DNA of 64,000 bases from Arenimonas terrae (GCF_006265115.1 NZ_SMDR01000004.1:1-64000); one strand, 5' to 3'; shown: positions 1-9,210, counted from the first letter of the stretch. Program-made: numbers and translations. The notes: a model not told the origin generated them from the sequence alone.

Positions 1-190
1 TATACGGCGCTTTCGAAGTTCGTCAACACCCTAAAACCGACTTTCTTCGAACCCCACCCCCGTCCAATCAACCCGGCCGGTGAAGGGCCGCGAAGAATAG
101 CGACAGGAGAGGGATTTGGGAAGCCCCCGGTTCGCTTGACAGTGCCGACAGGCATCCCCGAGTGTCCGGAAAAGCCCTCTGGAGCCGCGA

Positions 191-646
191 ATGCGCCCCA
201 CCGTCTCGATATCCGCCCTGCTCCTGACCACCGCACTGGCCGGTTGCGCCAGCAGCCAGCCCTGGGTGGAGCTCAAAGGCCAGCGCTACACCGTCGAAGT
301 CGCCGACACGCACGAGGAGCGCGCGCGCGGCCTGATGTTCCGCGACCGCCTCGACCGCGGCACCGGCATGCTGTTCGTGCACGACGTCGAGCAGCCTCTA
401 GCCTACTGGATGAAGAACACGCGGATCCCGCTCGACATCCTGTACTTCGACCAGAACCGCAAACTGGTGTCGGTCAGCCGTGGCGTCCCGCCCTGTTCGC
501 TCGGTGACCGCTGCCCGAACTACCCCAGCCGCGGCGCCGCGCTGTACGTGCTCGAACTCAACGCCGGCGCCGCGTCCGAGATCGACGTCCGCCCCGGCGA
601 TGAACTCCGCATCGGGCCCGGCATCGCCGAACGCGGAGCACCTTGA
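191..646 (+). CDS. DUF192 family lipoprotein
   Basis: 151-residue secreted protein of the DUF192 family, whose biochemical function is unknown. An N-terminal hydrophobic stretch ends in a lipobox-like LAGC at about residues 16-19, so it is probably a lipoprotein. The DUF192 core follows, with the typical EERARGLMFRD near residue 42 and MLFVHDVEQPLAYWMKNT around residues 60-77. The start ATG has a CTCTGGAG ribosome site 7 nt upstream. The next gene follows after 28 nt in the same direction, so they may be co-transcribed. Family assignment is from recognisable motifs; no role is claimed. Confidence 0.9.
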   Translation: MRPTVSISALLLTTALAGCASSQPWVELKGQRYTVEVADTHEERARGLMFRDRLDRGTGMLFVHDVEQPLAYWMKNTRIPLDILYFDQNRKLVSVSRGVPPCSLGDRCPNYPSRGAALYVLELNAGAASEIDVRPGDELRIGPGIAERGAP

Positions 647-674
647 TTCGAACACCGACGGGGACCACATCGCC

Positions 675-1523
675 ATGATGACAATGACAAATCCCCTGCC
701 CGACTGGAACGCGCTGGCCTCCCTGGGCGACGACGAGCTTCCGTTGCTCGACACGGCCCTGCTGATCGCGCGCGACGAATACCCCGACCTGGACGCCGCC
801 GGCTACGCCGCACAGGTGGACACTTACGCCGACGCCCTGCGCCCTCAGTTGGACCGCGACCTGGACCTGCCGGCCCGCCTGACCGCGATCAACCGCTATC
901 TGTTCGAGGAGGTCGGTTTCGCCGGCAACAACGTCCAGTACGACGATCCACGCAACAGCTACCTCAACGAGGTCGTCGACCGGAAGCTGGGCATTCCGAT
1001 CTCGCTGGCAGTCATCCAGATCGAAGTGACGCGGCGCCTGGGGCTGCCGCTCGACGGCATCTCCTTCCCCGGTCATTTCCTGGTGCGGCTGCCGGTGGAC
1101 GACGGCATCCTGGTACTCGACCCCTACAACAAGGGCCGCCCGGTCAGCGCCGAGGAGCTGCGCGAGCGCGCTTCGCCGCACATGGGCGGCCAGCCGCCGG
1201 ACGACCAGCAGCTGCTGCAGATCCTGGCGCCAGCGACGCACCGCATGATCCTGATGCGGATGCTGCGAAACCTGAAGGGTCTTTACCTGGAGCGCGGCGA
1301 CTGGGAGCGCGTGGCGCGCAGCGCTGACCGTCTGCTCAAACTTTTGCCGGACACCGCCGAGGCGCTGCGCGACCGTGGCCTCGCCTATCGCGAGCTGGGT
1401 TACACCAAGGGCGCGCGCGCGGACCTCGGCCGCTACCTGCAGCTGCTGCCGGAGGCCGATGACGTGGAGGCGATCCGATCGACCCTGATCGACCTCAGCG
1501 GCACGTCCTCGCGGGTGAACTAG
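675..1523 (+). CDS. SirB1 family transglutaminase-like/TPR protein
   Basis: 282-residue cytoplasmic protein of the SirB1 family. A transglutaminase-like fold (NNVQYDDPRNSYLNEV, then RKLGIPISLAVIQIEV and GISFPGHFLVRL) fills roughly residues 70-160. A TPR-like C-terminal region follows (GLYLERGDWERVARSADRLL and the next helices, about residues 200-265). I chose the ATG at 675 because the homologous region begins just after it; the longer open frame upstream is a GC artefact. The family is often found near peptide-release or methyltransferase genes, but not here. Its exact activity is unknown. Confidence 0.85.
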   Translation: MMTMTNPLPDWNALASLGDDELPLLDTALLIARDEYPDLDAAGYAAQVDTYADALRPQLDRDLDLPARLTAINRYLFEEVGFAGNNVQYDDPRNSYLNEVVDRKLGIPISLAVIQIEVTRRLGLPLDGISFPGHFLVRLPVDDGILVLDPYNKGRPVSAEELRERASPHMGGQPPDDQQLLQILAPATHRMILMRMLRNLKGLYLERGDWERVARSADRLLKLLPDTAEALRDRGLAYRELGYTKGARADLGRYLQLLPEADDVEAIRSTLIDLSGTSSRVN

Positions 1524-1529
1524 GCCCGG

Positions 1530-1721
1530 TCAGCCGACCGGCACCATCTCGAAGTCGTCCTTGGTCACGCCGCAATCCGGGCAGACCCAGGTGTCGGGAA
1601 TGTCTTCCCAGCGCGTGCCCGGGTCGATGCCCTCTTCGGGCAGACCGTCCGCCTCGTTGTAGATGAAGCCGCATACCACGCACATCCAGGTGCGGTAGGC
1701 GGTGGCGGTGTTCGTGCTCAT
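1530..1721 (-). CDS. rubA: Rubredoxin
   Basis: 63-residue rubredoxin, a one-iron electron carrier in the cytoplasm. Both cysteine knuckles are present: [13 protein letters not shown] near residues 14-26 and [12 protein letters not shown] near residues 47-58, which give the Fe(SCys)4 site. The length is normal for the family. It lies convergent to the SirB1-like gene, with 6 nt between the two stops, and its start is 57 nt from the divergent thiE start. A partner reductase or hydroxylase is not in the window, so the electron acceptor cannot be named. Confidence 0.95.
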   Translation of the reverse strand: MSTNTATAYRTWMCVVCGFIYNEADGLPEEGIDPGTRWEDIPDTWVCPDCGVTKDDFEMVPVG

Positions 1722-1778
1722 TTCGGTCTCGGGGGTCGGGGACGGCTATCATTCTCGCATCTTGCCGGCCCTGCTGAA

Positions 1779-2420
1779 ATGAAGCCCCAGCCCCACTGGC
1801 CGCGCCGCGGCCTGTACCTGATCACGCCCGACGAACCCGACACCGCCCGCCTGCTGGCCCGCGTGGCCGGTCCGCTGGCCGCGGGCGCGGCCCTGCTGCA
1901 GTACCGGAACAAGGGCGCCGATGCCGCCCTGCGGCGCGAACAGGCCGGGGCCCTGCTGCCGATCTGCCGGGCCGCCGGAGTTCCGCTGCTGATCAACGAC
2001 GACTGGCGTCTGGCCGCGGACCTCGGTGCTGAGGGCGCCCATCTGGGTGAAGACGACGGTGAGATTGCCCACGCGCGCGCCGCCCTTGGTGCCGAGGCCC
2101 TCCTCGGCGCCTCCTGCTACAACGAGATCGCCCGCGCGGAAGCCGCGGCGACGGCCGGCGCGAGCTACCTGGCCTTCGGCGCCTTCTTCCCGTCGGGGAC
2201 AAAGCCGCTGGCGCGGCGCGCCGACCCGGGCCTGCTGCGGGCGAGCGCCCATTTCGGCCTGCCGCGGGTGGCCATCGGCGGGATCACGCCGGACAATGGC
2301 GCCCTGCTCGTCGCGGCCGGCGCCGATCTGCTGGCCGTGATCGGCGGCGTGTTCGGCGCCCCCGACCCGACCGCCGCGGCCCGCGCCTATGGCCGCTGCT
2401 TCGAAACCCCATCTCCTTGA
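1779..2420 (+). CDS. thiE: Thiamine phosphate synthase ThiE
   Basis: 213-residue TIM-barrel enzyme that joins HMP-PP and the thiazole phosphate to make thiamine monophosphate. Recognisable family blocks are [10 protein letters not shown] (about residues 39-48), [20 protein letters not shown] (about 70-89), [21 protein letters not shown] (about 133-146) and [10 protein letters not shown] (about 166-175). A TATCAT -10-like hexamer lies at 1747-1752. The stop is 13 nt from hemL, so they are likely co-transcribed. No TPP riboswitch is visible here, unlike thiC at 40711-42594. Confidence 0.93.
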   Translation: MKPQPHWPRRGLYLITPDEPDTARLLARVAGPLAAGAALLQYRNKGADAALRREQAGALLPICRAAGVPLLINDDWRLAADLGAEGAHLGEDDGEIAHARAALGAEALLGASCYNEIARAEAAATAGASYLAFGAFFPSGTKPLARRADPGLLRASAHFGLPRVAIGGITPDNGALLVAAGADLLAVIGGVFGAPDPTAAARAYGRCFETPSP

Positions 2421-2433
2421 GCCTGCCTCCGCC

Positions 2434-3723
2434 ATGAACACCGCCACCAGCCACGACCTCTTCACCCGCGCCCAGGCCCTGATGCCCGGCGGCGTCAATT
2501 CGCCCGTGCGCGCCTTCAAGTCGGTCGGCGGCGAGCCCTTCTTCGCCAAGCGCGCCGAAGGCGCCTACCTGATCGACGTCGACGGCAACCGCTACGTCGA
2601 CTACATCGGCAGCTGGGGCCCGATGATCGCCGGCCACGCGCATCCGAAGGTGCTGGCCGCGGTGGCCGAGGTGATGAGCGACGGCCTGAGCTTCGGCGTA
2701 CCCAATGCGCTCGAGGTGACGATGGCGGAAACACTGCGCCGCCTCGTGCCATCGATGGAGATGTCGCGGATGGTGAATTCCGGCACCGAAGCCACGCTGT
2801 CGGCGATCCGCCTGGCGCGCGGTGCCACCGGCCGCAGTCGCATCGTCAAGTTCGAAGGCTGCTACCACGGCCACGGCGACAGCTTCCTGGTGAAGGCCGG
2901 CAGCGGCGCGCTGACCTTCGGCCTGCCGAACTCGCCGGGCGTGCCCAAGGCGCTGGCCGACCTGACGCTGACGCTGCCGTACAACGATTTCGAGGCGGCG
3001 ACGAAGCTGTTCGAGGACGTCGGCAGCGAGATCGCTGGGCTGATCGTCGAGCCCATCGTCGGCAACGCCAACTGCATCCTGCCGCGCGACGGCTATCTGC
3101 AGCACCTGCGCGCGCTGTGCACGAAACACGGCGCCCTGCTGATCTTCGACGAAGTGATGACCGGCTTCCGGGTGGCGCTCGGCGGCGCCCAGGCGCGTTA
3201 CGGCATCACGCCCGACCTGAGCACCTTCGGCAAGATCATCGGCGGCGGCATGCCAGTGGGCGCCTACGGCGGCCGCGCCGAACTGATGCGCCAGATCGCG
3301 CCCAGCGGCCCGATCTACCAGGCCGGCACGCTCAGCGGCAATCCGGTGGCGATGGCCGCGGGCCTGGCCACGCTGGAACTGATCCAGGCACCGGGCTTCC
3401 ACGACGCCCTGGAAGCGAACACGCACAAGCTCTGCGACGGCCTGGAACGGGCGGCGCGCGAAGCCGGCGTCGCCGTCACCACCACCCGCAGCTGCGCGAT
3501 GTTCGGCCTGTATTTCACCGACCAGAAGGTCGAGACCTACGCCCAGGCCATCGCCAGCGACAGCGCCGCCTTCGGCCGCTTCTTCCACGCCATGCTCCGG
3601 CGCGGCGTGTACTTCGCGCCTTCCGCCTTCGAGGCGGGCTTCCTGTCCAGCGCCCACGGCGACGCCGAGATCGGCCACACCATCGAAGCCGCGCGCGAAG
3701 CCTTCCGCGAGATCCGCGGCTGA
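2434..3723 (+). CDS. hemL: Glutamate-1-semialdehyde 2,1-aminomutase HemL
   Basis: 429-residue PLP enzyme that converts glutamate-1-semialdehyde to 5-aminolevulinate in the C5 haem route. Signatures run in order: [14 protein letters not shown] near residue 15, [18 protein letters not shown] near 112, [22 protein letters not shown] (PLP-binding Asp) and [17 protein letters not shown] with the PLP lysine. The length matches the family (about 426-430). ATG at 2434 was chosen over an upstream in-frame ATG that lies inside thiE, because the conserved N-terminus [13 protein letters not shown] starts there. The stop overlaps the start of the HAD gene (TGATG). Confidence 0.97.
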   Translation: MNTATSHDLFTRAQALMPGGVNSPVRAFKSVGGEPFFAKRAEGAYLIDVDGNRYVDYIGSWGPMIAGHAHPKVLAAVAEVMSDGLSFGVPNALEVTMAETLRRLVPSMEMSRMVNSGTEATLSAIRLARGATGRSRIVKFEGCYHGHGDSFLVKAGSGALTFGLPNSPGVPKALADLTLTLPYNDFEAATKLFEDVGSEIAGLIVEPIVGNANCILPRDGYLQHLRALCTKHGALLIFDEVMTGFRVALGGAQARYGITPDLSTFGKIIGGGMPVGAYGGRAELMRQIAPSGPIYQAGTLSGNPVAMAAGLATLELIQAPGFHDALEANTHKLCDGLERAAREAGVAVTTTRSCAMFGLYFTDQKVETYAQAIASDSAAFGRFFHAMLRRGVYFAPSAFEAGFLSSAHGDAEIGHTIEAAREAFREIRG

Positions 3724-4340
3724 TGGGTGCTCCGGCGCTCGTCCTGTTCGACCTGGACGGCGTGCTGGCGCACTACGACCACGGCCCACGCCTGCGCACG
3801 CTGGCCGAACGCTCCGGCGCTTCCTTCGAAGCCGTCGCCACCGAGCTGTTCGACTCGGGCCTGGAGCGCGCCGCCGACCTGGGCGACTACGACGCCGAAG
3901 GCCAGATGCAGGAGCTGTCGCGCCGGCTCGGCGTGCCGGTGTCGGTGCAGGACGGCATCGCCGCGCGCGCCGCCTCGATGCGCGCGGATGAAGCGGTGCT
4001 CGGTCTCGCGGGGGCGCTGCGCGCCGAAGTCGCGATCCTGACCAACAACGGCCTGCTGCTGCGCGACCACCTGCCCGAAATCTGCCCGCCCCTGTTCCCG
4101 CGCTTCGCCGACCGGGTGTTCTGCTCGGCGCAGTTCCGCCTGGCCAAGCCCGACCCCGAGATCTACCTCCGCTGCGTCGCCGCCTTGGGCTTCGCGCCGG
4201 AACAAACCCTGTTCATCGACGACAAGGCCGCAAACGCCGACGGCGCGCGCAGCGCCGGCCTCATGGCGTTCCACTTCCGCCACGCCGACGGCCTGCGCGC
4301 CGAACTGCTGGCCCTGAACCTGCTGGAGCCCGACGCATGA
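3723..4340 (+). CDS. HAD-superfamily hydrolase
   Basis: 205-residue HAD phosphatase-like protein. Motif I is LFDLDGVLAHYD at about residues 7-18 (nucleophile and acid-base Asp pair), motif II is ILTNNG, motif III is AKPDPEIY, and motif IV is FIDDKAANADGA near the C-terminus. A helical cap lies between motifs I and II. The start codon overlaps the hemL stop and the stop overlaps the next start (ATGA at 4337), so three genes are translationally coupled. The substrate cannot be told from sequence; epoxide-hydrolase-like or general sugar phosphatase HADs are the nearest types. Confidence 0.85.
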   Translation: MGAPALVLFDLDGVLAHYDHGPRLRTLAERSGASFEAVATELFDSGLERAADLGDYDAEGQMQELSRRLGVPVSVQDGIAARAASMRADEAVLGLAGALRAEVAILTNNGLLLRDHLPEICPPLFPRFADRVFCSAQFRLAKPDPEIYLRCVAALGFAPEQTLFIDDKAANADGARSAGLMAFHFRHADGLRAELLALNLLEPDA

Positions 4341-5464
4341 CCCGCATCGAAACCCTGGCCGTGCACGCCGGCGCCGAACCCGACCGCGAGACCGGCGCGA
4401 TCTCGCCGCCGATCCACCTGGCCACCACCTTCCAGCACGGCCCCGCCGGCGAACGGGTCGCGGGCTACGAATACCAGCGCGAGCACAACCCGACCCAGGC
4501 GCGCCTGGAAGAGACGCTGGCGGCCCTGGAGGTCGGCGCGGCCGCACTCGCCTTCGGCTCCGGCATGGCGGCCATGAACGGCCTGCTCGAATCGCTGCCG
4601 GCCGGCACGCACTTCCTCTATCCGCGCGACTGCTACACCGGCCTGCGCACCCTGGCGAACGAGTTCCTGCCCGAGCGCGGCATCACCGGCAGCGCCGTGG
4701 ACATGGCCGACCTCGATGCCGTGCGCGCCGCGCTGCGCCCCGAGACGAAACTGATCTGGGCCGAAACGCCGTCCAATCCGCTGCTGGAAGTCGCCGATCT
4801 GGCCGCGCTGGCGGACATCGCCCATGGCCACGGCGCGCTGCTGGCCTGCGACAACACCTTCGCCACGCCGGTGCTGCAGCGCCCGCTGGCGCTCGGCGCC
4901 GACGTGGTGATGCATTCGACCACCAAGTATTTCGGCGGCCACAGCGACGTGATGGGCGGCGCCCTGGTGTTCGCGAAGGCCGACGACCTGCACGCGCGGG
5001 CGGCGCACCGCCGGCACGTGACCGGCGGCATCCTCGCGCCGTTCAGCGCCTGGCTGATCCTGCGCGGCTGCCGCTCGCTGCCGGCGCGCCTGGCCTGGCA
5101 CTGCCGGAACGCGCGGGCGCTGGCCGAGATGCTGGCGGCGCATCCGGCGGTCGAGGCCGTGCACTACCCGGGCCTGGTCTCGCACCCCAACCACGCGGTT
5201 GCTGCGCGCCAGATGGCGGATTTCGGCGCCATGCTCAGCTTCCAGCTAAAGGGCGGGCGCGAGGCGGCGCTGCGCGTTGCCGGCGCGCTGCAGCTGGCGA
5301 TCAACGCCACCTCGCTCGGTGGTCCGGAAACGCTGGTCGAACACCGCGCCTCGGTCGAGGGCCGGCACCCGCACAGCGCGCAGAACCTGCTGCGCGTGTC
5401 GGTGGGGCTGGAACACATCGACGACCTGCGCGCCGATTTTGCGCAGGCCCTGTCCCGCGCCTGA
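4337..5464 (+). CDS. Cys/Met-metabolism PLP-dependent enzyme (cystathionine gamma-synthase/lyase type)
   Basis: 375-residue fold-type I PLP enzyme of the Cys/Met metabolism family. The N-terminus TLAVHAGAEPDRETGAISPP, the block FGSGMAAMNGLLESL near residue 75, DNTFATPVL near 172 and HSTTKYFGGHSDVMGG with the PLP lysine at about K197 are all intact. The C-terminus LRVSVGLEHIDDL is typical of gamma-synthases and gamma-lyases. Members differ in substrate (O-succinylhomoserine, cystathionine, methionine) and motifs alone do not decide. Coupled by a 4-nt overlap to the HAD gene. Confidence 0.85.
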   Translation: MTRIETLAVHAGAEPDRETGAISPPIHLATTFQHGPAGERVAGYEYQREHNPTQARLEETLAALEVGAAALAFGSGMAAMNGLLESLPAGTHFLYPRDCYTGLRTLANEFLPERGITGSAVDMADLDAVRAALRPETKLIWAETPSNPLLEVADLAALADIAHGHGALLACDNTFATPVLQRPLALGADVVMHSTTKYFGGHSDVMGGALVFAKADDLHARAAHRRHVTGGILAPFSAWLILRGCRSLPARLAWHCRNARALAEMLAAHPAVEAVHYPGLVSHPNHAVAARQMADFGAMLSFQLKGGREAALRVAGALQLAINATSLGGPETLVEHRASVEGRHPHSAQNLLRVSVGLEHIDDLRADFAQALSRA

Positions 5465-5499
5465 GCGGCGGCTGCAGGGCCGGCCGCCGCCGCAGTTTG

Positions 5500-6168
5500 T
5501 CAGCGCGGGATCAGGCCGATGTTGAGGGCGAGCAGCGCATCGCTTTCCGCGCCTGCGCGCGCATGGCGGGCGTGCATGGCCACGTCGGCGTCGCGCCCGT
5601 CGGCGGTCGCGACCAGGGCGGCGGCGAAACGCAGCCCCGCGTCGTCCGGCTGCATGGCTACGGCCTGCTGGATGCGCAGACTGCCGTCCGGCTGCGTCAG
5701 CAGCGCACGCAAGACGACGCGGTCCACTTCGCCGATGCCGGGCATGTCGTAGTCCTGCAGCCGGTCGATCTCCTGCAGGGTCTCCAGGAAATAGCCGGTG
5801 TCGAACAGGCCCAGCACCCGCGCCCCGGGTTCGTCCGCGGATTTCAGACGGCTTTCCAGACGCGCCGCCAGGTCGCGCAGCACGGCGCCGTCGCGGCTGG
5901 CGTAGATGGCGGCGCGCCGCAGGGTTTCCATGCGCGCGATGACCGGCGTGCCCGGCCCCAGCAAGGCTTCGGTGCGCTCGCCCAGCGCGGCCAGGTCGTA
6001 GTCGGCGCGCGCCTGGTTCCAGCCATCGCCGCCCCAGGGCAGCGTCGGCGCCTCTGCGGTTTCGAAGGGATGGCAAAGCAGGGGCGGCCCCGCCAGCACG
6101 GGCGACGAGAACAGCAGCGCCGACAGAAGCAGCCCGCGCCGCCAGGATGTTGAGGTTCCGAAATACAT
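5500..6168 (-). CDS. Secreted protein of unknown function, third gene of sigma/FecR cassette
   Basis: 222-residue exported protein that I cannot assign to a function. I take the ATG at 6168 rather than the in-frame ATG at 6186 because GGGAG lies 8 nt upstream of it and a clean signal peptide follows (basic WRRG, then LLLSALLFSSPVLA, cleavage before GPPLL). The mature part starts PPLLCHPFETAEAPTLPW and is otherwise soluble and helical, rich in Asp, Arg and Ala. It lies 87 nt downstream of the FecR-like gene on the same strand, which suggests it is an output or partner of that sigma system. Confidence 0.7.
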   Translation of the reverse strand: MYFGTSTSWRRGLLLSALLFSSPVLAGPPLLCHPFETAEAPTLPWGGDGWNQARADYDLAALGERTEALLGPGTPVIARMETLRRAAIYASRDGAVLRDLAARLESRLKSADEPGARVLGLFDTGYFLETLQEIDRLQDYDMPGIGEVDRVVLRALLTQPDGSLRIQQAVAMQPDDAGLRFAAALVATADGRDADVAMHARHARAGAESDALLALNIGLIPR

Positions 6169-6255
6169 GTAAGTGCTCCCGGTCATGTGACCCGCGCTTC
6201 GCGCGCGGTGGCGGCGAGTTGCCGCGACCAGGAGACGTCGCCAGCGCGATGGGTG

Positions 6256-7338
6256 TTAGCGGCCCTCGTCGCGAAGCAGCGCAGCGGACTCGTCACCGCT
6301 GGAGAACGCGTCCGGCCACTGCAGCCACCAGCGCTTGATGCGCGGATAAGGCAGGGCGTTCCACCACGGCGACAGGGCGGCGGCGCCGCGCAGGCGCAGT
6401 TCGTCGCGGCTGACGCGCGCCTCGGCCGGCATGATCTCCACCATGCGGTCGTACACCGGGCCCGCGGCCAGCGGCGGGTGGAACTGCAGCAGATAAAGCA
6501 GGCTGATCGCATCCTGCGGCCGCGACGCCGCCACCACCGCCCGCACCGCGGCACCGTCGGGTTCGGCACGACGGCCCTGCGCATGCAGCTCGCGCAGTGC
6601 CCCGATGAAGGCCGGGCTGGCGCCCAGGTCGTAGGGAATGCCCGGCTCGCCACGTGCACCGAACTCCACCCGCGCCCCCTCGGGCACCAACACCTCACGC
6701 CAGGCGTTTTCGACTTGCACCCAGCCGCTGCGCACGGTCAGCGCGCCGCTGCCGTCCCCGTTCGCCTGCAGCACGAACTCGCAGCCCAGGTCGAACACGT
6801 CTCCGGCCGGCGTCGACACCCCGAAGGCGCCGGGGGGCGCCCATATCCGCGCCCACAGGCGTCCGCGCTGGAGCCGGGTGCGATGGCGCCCGTCGCCGGT
6901 TTCCACCAGCGCGAACTGCGAGCCTTCTCCCAGAATCAACTCGCCGATGCGCGCCACCCGCAGCCGTGCGCTGGCGCCAGCGCCGGTCTCCAGCACATCG
7001 CCCGGCGCGAGCGCCGCGTCGGCAGCCACCGGTTCGCCGGCCATCGTCACGGCACCTTCGGTCGCCGTGATGCGCCATGGCTGCGCGGCCGGCCACTGCA
7101 GGCGGTAGGCGTACCAGGCCTGCAGGCCCAAGGCCAAGGTCGCGAGCACGGCGGCGGCGGCGAAAGCGACGCGCCAGGACCGGTGACGCGCCGGGCGTGG
7201 CCGCGGTGCGCCCAGCCCTGGCCGGGCGCTCGGCCGCCAGGCCTGCGGCGCCAGCAGCCGTTCGAGTTCGGCGATGCCGGCATCGGCCGGGCCGCTGCGG
7301 TCCCAGAGATAGTCGTCGCGTTCCGATCCGCTGTTCAT
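6256..7338 (-). CDS. FecR-domain transmembrane regulator (putative anti-sigma factor)
   Basis: 360-residue single-pass membrane protein. A short Pro/Arg-rich cytoplasmic part (1-55) leads to one membrane helix at about residues 56-76, then a periplasmic FecR domain with GDVLETGAGASARLRV, IGELILGEGSQFALVE and a RGRLWARI...VSTPAGDVFDLG block. A helical C-terminal region of about 110 residues has no family I recognise. It overlaps the sigma-factor gene by 4 nt (7335-7338), so the two are coupled and it probably holds that sigma factor. There is no TonB receptor nearby, so this is not a standard iron-siderophore FecIRA set. Confidence 0.82.
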   Translation of the reverse strand: MNSGSERDDYLWDRSGPADAGIAELERLLAPQAWRPSARPGLGAPRPRPARHRSWRVAFAAAAVLATLALGLQAWYAYRLQWPAAQPWRITATEGAVTMAGEPVAADAALAPGDVLETGAGASARLRVARIGELILGEGSQFALVETGDGRHRTRLQRGRLWARIWAPPGAFGVSTPAGDVFDLGCEFVLQANGDGSGALTVRSGWVQVENAWREVLVPEGARVEFGARGEPGIPYDLGASPAFIGALRELHAQGRRAEPDGAAVRAVVAASRPQDAISLLYLLQFHPPLAAGPVYDRMVEIMPAEARVSRDELRLRGAAALSPWWNALPYPRIKRWWLQWPDAFSSGDESAALLRDEGR

Positions 7339-7871
7339 GTCCCCTGCCTCCGCTGGCCCTGCGCCAGCACGTCGCGCAGCTGCGCCATGCCGCGATGGAG
7401 ATTCACCCGCACGCTGCCGGGCGTCAGGCCCGTGCGTTCGGCGATTTCAGGCCCGGTCAGCCCTTCGACCAGGCGCAGCACCAGGGTCTCCCGGTAGGCC
7501 TCGGGCAGCGCGCGGATCGCACGCAGCGAACGCTCTGCCTCGAAACGATCCTCCACGCTGCCCGGGTCGCTGGCCGGCTCGGTGTCCACGCCGGTCAGCG
7601 GCGCCGGACGCCGCTTCGCGTCGAGCGCCGCACGGCGCGCGATGCGGACGATCCAGCCCGGAAAAGCCGCGTCCTCGCGAAGCTCGTGCAGCCGCTGAAG
7701 CGCGGTCTCGAACACGTCCTGGGTCAGGTCGTCGGCATCGGCATGCTGCACGTACGACAGCAGCACCCCGTGCACCACCGGCGCGAAATGACGGTAAAGC
7801 CGGTCCATCGCGCCGGCATCGCCGGCACGTGCTGCCCTCACCATCGCGGTGGTGCCCGAAATCCCGTCCAT
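7335..7871 (-). CDS. ECF-type RNA polymerase sigma factor
   Basis: 178-residue sigma-70 family protein without regions 1 and 3, as in ECF sigma factors. Region 2 is LYRHFAPVVHGVLLSYVQHA followed by DADDLTQDVFETAL (about residues 25-58). Region 4 is ALPEAYRETLVLRLVEGLTG with the HTH PEIAERTGLTPGSVRVNLHR near residues 140-160. It is the first gene of a three-gene minus-strand cassette with the FecR-like protein and a secreted orphan. Such genes are usually autoregulated, but I do not see a clear repeated promoter motif upstream. Confidence 0.9.
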   Translation of the reverse strand: MDGISGTTAMVRAARAGDAGAMDRLYRHFAPVVHGVLLSYVQHADADDLTQDVFETALQRLHELREDAAFPGWIVRIARRAALDAKRRPAPLTGVDTEPASDPGSVEDRFEAERSLRAIRALPEAYRETLVLRLVEGLTGPEIAERTGLTPGSVRVNLHRGMAQLRDVLAQGQRRQGT

Positions 7872-7945
7872 TGCACCCCGGTGTCCGTCTCCTGGAACCG
7901 GACGTTACCGCAGGGCCGGGTGTTAACCGCCCGCCCGGGCCGCGG

Positions 7946-8365
7946 TCACCAGCTTCCGGTATTGGGCATCGAAAGCCATGGCTCCCGCGGCGGCAGCGCC
8001 TCACCCTGCTGCAGCAGCTCGATCGAGATCGCGTCGGGCGAACGCACGAAGGCCATGCGGCCGTCGCGCGGCGGGCGGTTGATCACCACGCCGTTCGCCT
8101 GCAGCCGCTCGCAGGTGGCGTAGATGTCGTCCACGGCGAAAGCCAGGTGGCCGAAGTTGCGGGCAGAGCCGTAGTCTTCGTCGTCATAGTTGAAGGTCAG
8201 CTCGACTTCGGCCTCGGGATTCGCGGGCGCGGCCAGGTACACAAGGGTGAAGCGCCCCTGCGGCACGTCCTTGCGGCGCGTCTCCACCAGGCCCAGCGCG
8301 TCGCGGAAGAAGCGCAACGACGCTTCGAGGTCGCGCACGCGCACCATCGCATGCAGGTATCTCAT
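7946..8365 (-). CDS. gloA: VOC-family glyoxalase I-like protein (lactoylglutathione lyase type)
   Basis: 139-residue vicinal-oxygen-chelate protein. The order MRYLHAMVRVRDLEASLRFF at the start, VELTFNYDDEDY near residue 55, NFGHLAFAVDDIYATCERL near 71 and SPDAISIELLQ near 110 follows bacterial GloA. The four expected metal ligands are visible (His5, Glu55, His73 and the Glu in SIELL). The likely role is methylglyoxal detoxification with glutathione. The start overlaps the stop of the SDR gene by 3 nt, forming a two-gene unit with it. A closely related VOC dioxygenase fold cannot be fully excluded. Confidence 0.82.
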   Translation of the reverse strand: MRYLHAMVRVRDLEASLRFFRDALGLVETRRKDVPQGRFTLVYLAAPANPEAEVELTFNYDDEDYGSARNFGHLAFAVDDIYATCERLQANGVVINRPPRDGRMAFVRSPDAISIELLQQGEALPPREPWLSMPNTGSW

Positions 8366-9210
8366 CGGCGCAGGCCCGCATCGAGTTCCGGATCGTCCAG
8401 GAACAGGTCCGGCATCAGCGGCTGCGACGGGTCGACGGCGTACGGCGCGAAATCGCTGACGCCGTGTGCGCGCAGCACGGTTTCGTCGATCAGGAATCGG
8501 CCGGAGAACCCCCGCGCCGGCGTGGTCAGCACCGCGTGCGCGGCGTCGGCCATGATCGCGGGCGTGCGGCACTTCGCCGGCTCGGTGCCCGGGATCATCT
8601 TCAGCGCGTCGGTGGCGATCACCGTGCGCGGCCAGAGCGCGTTCACCGCCACGCCCTGCGGCCCGAATTCGGCGGCCAGGCCCAGCGTGACGAAGCTCAT
8701 GCCCATCTTGGCCAGGGTGTAGCCGGTGTGCGGGCCCCACCACTTCGGGTCCAGGTTCGGCGGCGGGGCCAGGGTCAGGATGTGCGGATTGGCCGCCTTG
8801 AGCAGGTGCGGCAGGCAGGCCTGGGCGCAGAGGAAGCTGCCGCGGCTGTTGACCTGCAGCATCAGGTCGAAACGTTTCATCGGCGTCTGCAGCGCGCCCT
8901 GCAGCCAGATCGCGCTGGCGTTGTTGACCAGGATGTCGATGCCGCCGAAGCGCTCGACCGTGGCCGCCACCGCCGCCTGCACCTGGTCCTCCTCGCGGAT
9001 GTCGCACTGCAGGGCCAGGCCCTGGCCCCCGGCCGCGGTCACCTCGGCGGCGGCGCTGTGGATGGTCCCGGGCAGCTTCGGGTTGGGCACGCCGGACTTG
9101 GCCGCGATGGCCACGTTGGCGCCGTCGCGGGCCGCACGCAGGGCGATGGCCAGGCCGATGCCGCGCGAGGCGCCGGTGATGAAGAGGGTCTTGCCGCGAA
9201 GGTCGGCCAT
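8362..9210 (-). CDS. Short-chain dehydrogenase, HSDL2-like
   Basis: 282-residue SDR oxidoreductase. The dinucleotide motif TGASRGIG is at about residues 12-19, NNASAIWL follows at the NNAG position, and the catalytic YTLAK is present near residue 160. The usual catalytic Ser about 13 residues before the Tyr is absent: that place reads LAPPPNLDPKWW. The same PP-N pattern is known from the HSDL2/peroxisomal SDR group, so the gene belongs there and its chemistry is uncertain. ATG at 9210 was chosen because the Rossmann strand begins right after it. A GGAG-like site (GGAGCC) lies upstream. It pairs with the glyoxalase gene. Confidence 0.87.
   Translation of the reverse strand: MADLRGKTLFITGASRGIGLAIALRAARDGANVAIAAKSGVPNPKLPGTIHSAAAEVTAAGGQGLALQCDIREEDQVQAAVAATVERFGGIDILVNNASAIWLQGALQTPMKRFDLMLQVNSRGSFLCAQACLPHLLKAANPHILTLAPPPNLDPKWWGPHTGYTLAKMGMSFVTLGLAAEFGPQGVAVNALWPRTVIATDALKMIPGTEPAKCRTPAIMADAAHAVLTTPARGFSGRFLIDETVLRAHGVSDFAPYAVDPSQPLMPDLFLDDPELDAGLRR

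Noticed and set aside
136-158. TTGACA at 136 as promoter for the DUF192 gene
   Set aside because: The expected -10 position reads CGAGTG, too far from consensus to support it.
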